The position numbers and the translations under genes are program-made. This document shows positions 16,006 to 19,016 of a stretch of DNA of 19,016 nt, piece by piece. The number at the start of each line of letters is the position of its first letter. Position 1 is the stretch's first letter. The stretch is from a bacterium (GTDB lineage: Bacteria > Patescibacteriota > Minisyncoccia > UBA6257 > 2-01-FULL-56-20): the NCBI GenBank assembly GCA_021780545.1, contig JAJXYP010000062.1, positions 1 through 19,016 on the forward strand, in the 5' to 3' direction. The notes beneath the pieces are model-generated. The model made no database searches and was not told where the DNA came from. It worked only from the letters and a program-made list of their open reading frames with translations.

Positions 16006-16887
16006 TCAGTGGGACAAAGCGATGACTCTCAGTTTCGCGGACCGCGCCCGGGGATTTTCCGCAATCTCGACGCGGGATGCCGCGACGGGCTTCGGCGTAA
16101 GCGCTTCCCCGCGTCCTTCGCGCTCGAGCGCCCGGAATGCCTGTTTTACGATCCGATCCTCGAGCGAATGGAAGGTGATGATCGCCACCCGTCCGCCCGG
16201 CTTCACGGCGCCGTCGAGCCGTCCAAGAATGTTCCTCAAATTGCCGATCTCATCATTCGCGTAAATTCGCAGCGCCTGGAAGGTCCGGGTTGCCGGATCG
16301 ATCCTGCCGCGCTCGTAGCTCCGGGGAACCGCCCCACGGATGACGGCTGCAAGATCGCCGCTCGTTGCAATCGGCCGCCGGCGGCCGCGGTCTTTGATTG
16401 CTTTTGCAATCCGCCGCGAGTACCGTTCACCGCCGAATTCGTAAATGAGGTTCGCAAGCGCTTCTTCGCCGATGCTCCGCAGAACGACGGAAACCGGATC
16501 CCGTCCGTCGTCATAGATCATAAGGAGCGGCTCATCCCCTGCTTCGTCGCGGAAACTGAATCCGCGACCCGATGCATCGATCTGTTCGGATGAAAACCCA
16601 AGATCAAGGAGTAATCCGTCCGCCAAGGGAAGCTGCTCGCTCCGGAGAATATCCGGGATGTCGGCATAATTCCCGCGAACAACGCGCATACCCTCGGGCA
16701 GATGCGCCTGCCAGGATGCGACCATATCCCCATCCCAGTCGACGCCAAGCACCATACCGCCGGGCAAGACCTTCGAAAGAATCGCCCGCGCATGGCCGCC
16801 GCCGTCAATCGTGCCGTCAATAATGAACCGGCCCGGCCGAGGATCAAGGTGCGTTATTACCTCCTCTAAAAGAACGGGGCGGTGCAT
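16006..16887 (-). CDS. rsmH: 16S rRNA (cytosine-1402-N4)-methyltransferase
   Basis: Methylates N4 of C1402 in 16S rRNA using S-adenosylmethionine (cytosol). The 293-residue protein begins HRPVLLEEV, the family's typical N-terminus. The SAM site is IDGTIDGGGHA (about 23-33, a variant of DGTFGRGGHS). Other family blocks are LLLDLGFSSEQID, GRGFSF, RTFQALRIYANDE and VAIITFHSLEDRIVKQAF. The block usually reading DGPLDMRMD is DEPLLMIYD here, a divergence next to the active site. The ATG at 16887 is preferred over an in-frame TTG at 16908 because it gives the canonical N-terminus and leaves a 10-nt gap after mraZ. The mraZ-rsmH order is conserved across bacteria. Confidence 0.95.
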   Translation of the reverse strand: MHRPVLLEEVITHLDPRPGRFIIDGTIDGGGHARAILSKVLPGGMVLGVDWDGDMVASWQAHLPEGMRVVRGNYADIPDILRSEQLPLADGLLLDLGFSSEQIDASGRGFSFRDEAGDEPLLMIYDDGRDPVSVVLRSIGEEALANLIYEFGGERYSRRIAKAIKDRGRRRPIATSGDLAAVIRGAVPRSYERGRIDPATRTFQALRIYANDEIGNLRNILGRLDGAVKPGGRVAIITFHSLEDRIVKQAFRALEREGRGEALTPKPVAASRVEIAENPRARSAKLRVIALSH

Positions 16888-16897
16888 CACGCCGGAT

Positions 16898-17335
16898 TTA
16901 AATACCAAGTTCTCCGAGCTGTTCCGCTATCTGCTCCGATGCGTTTTCCGTTTTGGTCTTATAGGTGCTCCACGCAGCTTCGTCCCAAATTTCGATGCGA
17001 TTATAGAGACCGGCAACAACCGTTTCTTTCTTCAGGCCGGCGTATTTCCGGAGGTAATCCGGAATCAGGATTCGCCCCTGCCCGTCGAGCTCCACGTCCG
17101 TGGCGCCCGCAAGCATGAGCCGCATGAAAGCGCGTGAATTCGCCTGTGCAAGCGGCAAAGCAATCAGTTTTTTCGCCAGATTCTCCCACTCGGCGCTCGC
17201 AAAAACAAACAAACAATTATCAATTCCGCGCGTTATAATGGCGCCGGCCGTCATTTTATCGCGAAATTTCGCCGGAATTGCCATCCGACCTTTGTTATCC
17301 AGGGTGTGATTGTATTCTCCAAGAAGCATGGACAT
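16898..17335 (-). CDS. mraZ: Transcriptional regulator MraZ
   Basis: A DNA-binding regulator that opens the dcw cluster, 145 residues, normal length. It carries two SpoVT/AbrB-like half-domains, each with the D.(K/Q)GR..IP...R motif: DNKGRMAIPAKFR (13-25) and DGQGRILIPDYLR (84-96). In other bacteria MraZ oligomers bind direct TGGGN repeats spaced by 5 nt upstream of their own gene; such repeats are present upstream here. The start at 17335 (MSMLLGEYNH) is supported by AGGA 9 nt upstream. An in-frame upstream extension from 17461 would read through the operator and lacks family similarity. It is the first gene of the leftward array. Confidence 0.95.
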   Translation of the reverse strand: MSMLLGEYNHTLDNKGRMAIPAKFRDKMTAGAIITRGIDNCLFVFASAEWENLAKKLIALPLAQANSRAFMRLMLAGATDVELDGQGRILIPDYLRKYAGLKKETVVAGLYNRIEIWDEAAWSTYKTKTENASEQIAEQLGELGI

Positions 17336-17344
17336 TGCTTGTTT

Positions 17345-17348
17345 TCCT
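17345..17348 (-). promoter_or_regulatory. mraZ ribosome binding site
   Basis: AGGA lies 9 nt upstream of the ATG at 17335. It favours that start over the second ATG at 17329 and over the longer in-frame extension, and is one of the few plausible Shine-Dalgarno sites in the window. Confidence 0.6.
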
Positions 17349-17373
17349 AGGTTTTTTCTAAATTTGATTTGAG

Positions 17374-17382
17374 TTATGCACA
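17374..17382 (+). promoter_or_regulatory. TTATGCACA nonamer (DnaA-box-like), site 1
   Basis: An exact match to the TTATNCACA DnaA-box pattern, located in the predicted mraZ 5' leader. It is one of four identical copies in about 1.5 kb, all in the same orientation. Confidence 0.5.
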
Positions 17383-17397
17383 GAAATGGCGGTTTAT

Positions 17398-17422
17398 CCC
17401 CAGTTTCATCCACAACTCCCCA
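17398..17422 (-). promoter_or_regulatory. MraZ operator: three TGGGN-type repeats
   Basis: On the minus strand, TGGGG (17418-17422), TGGAT (17408-17412) and TGGGG (17398-17402) recur with exact 10-bp periodicity and 5-nt spacers. This is the known MraZ-binding arrangement. The site lies between the predicted mraZ transcription start and the ATG, which fits autoregulation of the cluster. Confidence 0.8.
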
Positions 17423-17432
17423 CTTCTCATTA

Positions 17433-17461
17433 ATACTAAGCCACAACTCAATTCTTAACAA
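17433..17461 (-). promoter_or_regulatory. Putative mraZ/dcw promoter
   Basis: On the minus strand, TTGTTA (17456-17461) and TAGTAT (17433-17438) are separated by 17 bp, each matching consensus at four of six positions. The predicted start is near 17426, just upstream of the MraZ repeats, leaving a leader of about 90 nt. Confidence 0.5.
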
Positions 17462-17470
17462 GCGACGTAT

Positions 17471-17479
17471 TTATGCACA
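17471..17479 (+). promoter_or_regulatory. TTATGCACA nonamer (DnaA-box-like), site 2
   Basis: A second exact TTATGCACA, about 10 bp upstream of the predicted mraZ -35 and just before an AT-rich palindrome at 17501-17514. Confidence 0.5.
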
Positions 17480-17500
17480 GCAATACCGGGAAGTAGCTGA

Positions 17501-17514
17501 TTTTTTATAAAAAA
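17501..17514. repeat. AT palindrome, possible DNA-unwinding or terminator-like element
   Basis: A perfect 14-nt palindrome of six T, AT and six A, in an AT-rich patch about 20 bp from a DnaA-box-like site. It could be part of an easily melted region. It lacks a GC stem, so a terminator is unlikely. Confidence 0.35.
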
Positions 17515-17935
17515 GACACCGGAGGCGGCGAAAATATAAAAGTCGGGAAAATCGATTATTCCCCACCCTAGGGAACGTTCGGAAATGTTCGAAAATCCTA
17601 AGTATTATCTCAAAAAAACATTATCGCTTGTACCAATTGACTAGGTATGCCCTGTCACATGAAGCTTTTGTCCCAAAACACAGATAAGGGGCTAGCAAGC
17701 TAGGGAATCTCTGGTGTATAGCCAGCAGTGGCTCTAGAGCAACCGCGCGCGCCAGTTGCTGCGAAGCCCATCCCGCGGAACGAGTCGATGAAAATCGCGC
17801 TCGTGAAAGCAGGCACCGGCCGCGAAGCCCGCGACCCAAAAGGTCGTCGAGCTTCCCGCTGCGGCTACCGCAAGCGCCTAGCGCCGCGAGAGCAACCGGT
17901 TCAAGGATGATCCATAAATTCTTCGCTCTTCATTA

Positions 17936-18058
17936 GGGTTGAGACCCCGCTCTTACGAGAAAAAAATCTCAGTCCCGCAACGCGGGCACCCGAACGGAAT
18001 CGTTCGGGCTCTCACTAAAGTATTTTTGAAAAAGAATATTTTAGCGGGAGCAAATCCC
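17936..18058 (+). other. RNA domain: multi-arm unit closed by GGGTTG / CAA-CCC
   Basis: GGGTTG (17936-17941) can pair with CAA and CCC (18051-18053, 18056-18058), with AT bulged. This encloses a small stem, two perfect GC hairpins (17974-17986 and 17989-18008) and a long arm, CTCTC-a-CTAAAGTATT (18009-18024), opposite 18035-18050. Confidence 0.5.
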
Positions 18059-18103
18059 AATGTTCTTTAATTCGTGATCCGGTCACGTTAAACATCGGAG
18101 AAA

Positions 18104-18224
18104 GGGTGGTTGGTGCTCGCGCCCCTTCTTGAGAAAATGAAATTGTTTTTTCAAGAAGGGAGTAATCCCATGAAGAACCCCACCCTCACGGGCGGGGAAC
18201 TCTCACGGGATTAGCCAACCAACC
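18104..18224 (+). other. RNA domain: three-way junction
   Basis: GGGTGGTTGG (18104-18113) pairs with CCAACCAACC (18215-18224) with a single G-A mismatch. Inside, CCCTTCTTGA (18123-18132) pairs perfectly with 18151-18160 and can extend through a G·T and four A-T pairs. A second arm pairs TAATCCC (18163-18169) with GGGATTA (18207-18213), capped by CCCCACCC/GGGCGGGG (18178-18197). Confidence 0.65.
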
Positions 18225-18230
18225 GGGATC

Positions 18231-18631
18231 CAATGGTTTCGTCTACAACTCTATCGAACATGAAGCGACATTTCTCGTCCCGCAAAATCCTCGCGAATTT
18301 TCTGAAAAGAAGGGATAGAAAAATTGCGAGAAGAATTTTCGCCTTCGGCACGTTGGATGGAGTCGGCGCGCCAGTTTCGAATTATGGCAAATACATTCCG
18401 GCATCATGGCGGTCATGATGTCCTTGGTCCTTTTTCTTGCCGGCCTCTGTCAAACGGGGTATCCAGGGGCCGCATGAAAAATACAGTACGTCGGCGGCGG
18501 AAGCCCGCGTGCATGCATCCGACGACCAAAATACGAAATGCTCGAATGCGGATCCGCCAATTCACCATTTGTAAATCTCCGGGTCATCGGCGACATATAT
18601 CCCGGAGGTAAAAAAACATTTTGCGCGGCAC
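18231..18631. other. Non-coding stretch with further hairpins
   Basis: No supported gene is seen in these 400 bases. Short frames exist but lack ribosome sites and recognisable motifs. Inverted repeats continue: CTCGC-AATTTTCT with AGAAAAATT-GCGAG (18290-18330), CATCATG/CATGATG around GCGGT (18402-18420), the palindrome GCGGATCCGC (18548-18557) and CTCCGGG/CCCGGAG (18577-18607). This may be the 3' part of the structured RNA or a second RNA. Confidence 0.45.
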
Positions 18632-18640
18632 TTATGCACA
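18632..18640 (+). promoter_or_regulatory. TTATGCACA nonamer (DnaA-box-like), site 3, module copy 1
   Basis: An exact nonamer ending 31 bp before the -10 at 18672-18677. The same spacing recurs in the second module 227 bp downstream. Confidence 0.55.
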
Positions 18641-18665
18641 TCCATCGAAAATGTATTGAATTTTT

Positions 18666-18677
18666 GTTTGTTATAAT
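18666..18677 (+). promoter_or_regulatory. Promoter of module copy 1 (extended -10)
   Basis: GTTTGTTATAAT contains TGtTATAAT, an extended -10, with TATAAT at 18672-18677 and no recognisable -35. All 12 bases are identical in copy 2 although flanking bases differ. Confidence 0.7.
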
Positions 18678-18693
18678 CAAATCGAGATACAAA

Positions 18694-18745
18694 AACTCAT
18701 TGGGATTGGTCGATGCCCAAGCAGAATTTATAAACCAACATTCAA
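18694..18745 (+). repeat. 52-nt conserved 5' leader, copy 1 (possible pseudoknot and uORF)
   Basis: Identical over 52 nt to 18921-18972. It starts about 10 nt after the predicted transcription start. TTGGG (18700-18704) can pair with CCCAA (18716-18720), while TTGGT (18706-18710), inside that loop, can pair with ACCAA (18734-18738), an H-type pseudoknot geometry. A six-codon frame, MPKQNL-stop (18713-18733), ends exactly where the last pseudoknot strand begins. No Shine-Dalgarno precedes the downstream ORF. Confidence 0.7.
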
Positions 18746-18750
18746 TAATC

Positions 18751-18783
18751 ATGCCGAAAAAGAAGAAGGGTAAAAAGAAGTAG
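18751..18783 (+). CDS. Lysine-rich 10-residue mini-ORF (MPKKKKGKKK)
   Basis: A very short frame reading MPKKKKGKKK, 8 of 10 residues basic, ending in TAG. It occupies the same place after the conserved leader as the lysine-rich ORF that begins at 18977 after the second leader. It is followed within 16 nt by a strong intrinsic terminator, so the predicted transcript is only about 150 nt. It may be a genuine basic peptide, a remnant of a truncated histone-H1-like paralogue, or incidental within a small RNA. Translation is unproven: no ribosome site is visible, though that is common for genes in this window. Confidence 0.4.
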   Translation: MPKKKKGKKK

Positions 18784-18798
18784 CAATAAATTCTTTTG

Positions 18799-18832
18799 AA
18801 TAACGCTTCAGAGATTGAAGCGTTATTTTTTT
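18799..18832 (+). terminator. Intrinsic terminator of module copy 1
   Basis: A perfect 12-bp stem, AATAACGCTTCA (18799-18810) with TGAAGCGTTATT (18816-18827), and a 5-nt loop, ending in a run of seven T (18826-18832). It defines a short transcript from the promoter at 18672. Confidence 0.92.
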
Positions 18833-18858
18833 ACGAGGAAGATGAACGCGCAGATTAC

Positions 18859-18867
18859 TTATGCACA
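18859..18867 (+). promoter_or_regulatory. TTATGCACA nonamer (DnaA-box-like), site 4, module copy 2
   Basis: An exact nonamer 227 bp from site 3, again ending 31 bp before the -10, within the same ACTTATGCACA context. Confidence 0.55.
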
Positions 18868-18892
18868 GCGCATCATAAAAAAAGAAAAAGCC

Positions 18893-18904
18893 GTTTGTTA
18901 TAAT
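18893..18904 (+). promoter_or_regulatory. Promoter of module copy 2 (extended -10)
   Basis: The same GTTTGTTATAAT as in copy 1, with TATAAT at 18899-18904. The region between nonamer and -10 is unrelated to that of copy 1 (A-rich instead of T-rich), so these 12 bases appear specifically conserved. Confidence 0.7.
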
Positions 18905-18920
18905 TAAACGAGAGGAACAC

Positions 18921-18972
18921 AACTCATTGGGATTGGTCGATGCCCAAGCAGAATTTATAAACCAACATTCAA
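18921..18972 (+). repeat. 52-nt conserved 5' leader, copy 2 (possible pseudoknot and uORF)
   Basis: Identical to 18694-18745. Candidate pseudoknot strands are TTGGG 18927-18931 with CCCAA 18943-18947, and TTGGT 18933-18937 with ACCAA 18961-18965. The MPKQNL frame is at 18940-18960. The downstream ORF begins 5 bases after the repeat ends. Confidence 0.7.
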
Positions 18973-18976
18973 AACA

Positions 18977-19016
18977 ATGGCTGCAAAGAAAAAGGCCAAG
19001 AAGGCCACGAAAAAGA
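18977..19016 (+). CDS. Lysine/alanine-rich histone-H1-like protein, N-terminus only
   Basis: Thirteen codons are visible (MAAKKKAKKATKK), with the rest beyond the window. Repeated AKK/ATKK patterns are typical of bacterial histone-H1-like or HC1-like DNA-binding proteins and of basic tails on other nucleic-acid-binding proteins. The ATG at 18977 follows the 52-nt leader without a Shine-Dalgarno. The promoter, DnaA-box-like nonamer and leader are shared with the mini-ORF unit 227 bp upstream. A chromosome-compacting role is inference from composition only. Confidence 0.55.
   Translation, partial: MAAKKKAKKATKK

Larger units (their letters stand above)
17640..18230 (+). ncRNA. Unassigned large structured RNA (candidate)
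   Basis: About 590 bases rich in nested, near-perfect inverted repeats and without a convincing reading frame. Arms in order: AGCCA/TGGCT (17720-17733); AGCAAC/GTTGCT (17738-17760); ACGAG-CGAT/ATCG-CTCGT with a GAAA loop (17780-17804); a three-tier arm GCCGC-GAAGC-CGACC with exact complements (17819-17865). Next come CCCGC/GCGGG (17974-17986), CCCGAACG/CGTTCGGG (17989-18008), a 15-bp-scale arm at 18009-18050, CGTGA/TCACG (18073-18087) and a three-way junction (18104-18224). G·T pairs at 18020, 18012 and 18133 and the GAAA loop favour the plus strand, but one arm (18178-18197) fits the minus strand better. Conserved tmRNA, RNase P, SRP, 6S and group I intron signatures were not found. The ends are estimates. 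Confidence 0.6.

Noticed and set aside
17394..17414. TTATCCCCA and TCATCCACA as extra DnaA boxes
   Set aside because: Each has one mismatch and both coincide with the 10-bp-periodic MraZ repeats on the other strand, a better explanation.
17571..17592. LexA/SOS-like GAAC...GTTC motifs
   Set aside because: GAACGTTC has no 4-nt spacer and the second GTTC lacks a GAAC partner at the right distance, so the known box is not matched.
17621..17910. Two opposing frames (72 and 60 residues) in the RNA region
   Set aside because: They cover stacked inverted repeats, overlap each other on opposite strands, and show no recognisable domain.
18100..18125. T-box-like AGGGTGG followed by CGCG
   Set aside because: The TGGNACCGCG bulge sequence is absent, no specifier stem is seen and no amino-acid gene follows. 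The bases are better used in the three-way junction helix.
17640..18240. tmRNA, RNase P RNA, SRP RNA, 6S RNA or group I intron
   Set aside because: No GxUUCGAC acceptor start, no tag ending in a small-residue stop, no GAGGAAAGUCC or ACAGA..GGCUUA blocks, no SRP GGAAGCAGCC-type loop, and no AGACUA-type intron core were found by eye. A covariance search could still reverse this.
18233..18418. 61-residue plus-strand frame
   Set aside because: No ribosome site, no family motif, and it overlaps a 13-bp-scale hairpin (18290-18330). Composition does not look like the real genes.
18450..18783. 100-residue minus frame and 81-residue plus frame ending in MPKKKKGKKK
   Set aside because: Both run across the promoter and conserved leader of module copy 1. 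The plus frame is not in register with the ORF in copy 2, so the leader is conserved as nucleic acid rather than as this peptide.

Overview
The window looks like chromosome from a Patescibacteria/CPR bacterium, probably of Parcubacteria type. This is inferred from gene content, not from an rRNA. Pointers are a DUF4012 membrane protein, secreted lamin-tail-domain and DUF5666-like proteins, a MurF without its usual N-terminal domain, tight gene packing, few Shine-Dalgarno sites and a G+C-rich sequence. TGA is used as a stop (pgk and ftsI end in it), so the code is standard and the UGA-recoding CPR lineages are unlikely.

Layout. Positions 1-4569 carry leftward genes: an RNase H (cut by the window edge), a DHH phosphoesterase, phosphoglycerate kinase and a secreted protein with two lamin-tail domains. 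A rightward DisA_N/diadenylate-cyclase-like gene (4664-5299) converges on a leftward secreted DUF5666-like protein (5333-6538) at a shared terminator. A rightward msrA (6632-7216) converges on leftward khpA (7249-7572) in the same way. From 17335 down to 7684 lies a long leftward array: mraZ, rsmH, an FtsL-like gene, ftsI, murF, an S41 C-terminal processing protease, a DUF4012 protein and lepA. This is a reduced dcw (division and cell wall) cluster joined to envelope and translation genes. It has a promoter and a three-repeat MraZ operator upstream of mraZ.

The stretch from about 17340 to 19016 is different. It has almost no convincing protein-coding sequence but many inverted repeats, read here as an unassigned structured RNA of roughly 0.6-1 kb. 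It also holds four exact copies of the DnaA-box-like nonamer TTATGCACA. Finally it contains a 227-bp-offset pair of promoter-leader modules whose nonamer, -10 and 52-nt leader are identical while the spacers have diverged. These modules precede a 10-residue lysine-rich ORF and the start of a second lysine-rich, histone-H1-like ORF. Transcription diverges from this stretch, which together with the nonamers makes it a candidate replication origin or DnaA-regulated region.

How the genes may work together: mraZ to murF make the septal peptidoglycan machinery; the S41 protease and DUF4012 protein are probable envelope partners; lepA and khpA act on translation and RNA. The DisA_N-like protein and the DHH phosphoesterase could be the two ends of a cyclic-dinucleotide pathway, which is inference only. 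No tRNA, rRNA, CRISPR array, transposase or phage gene was recognised.
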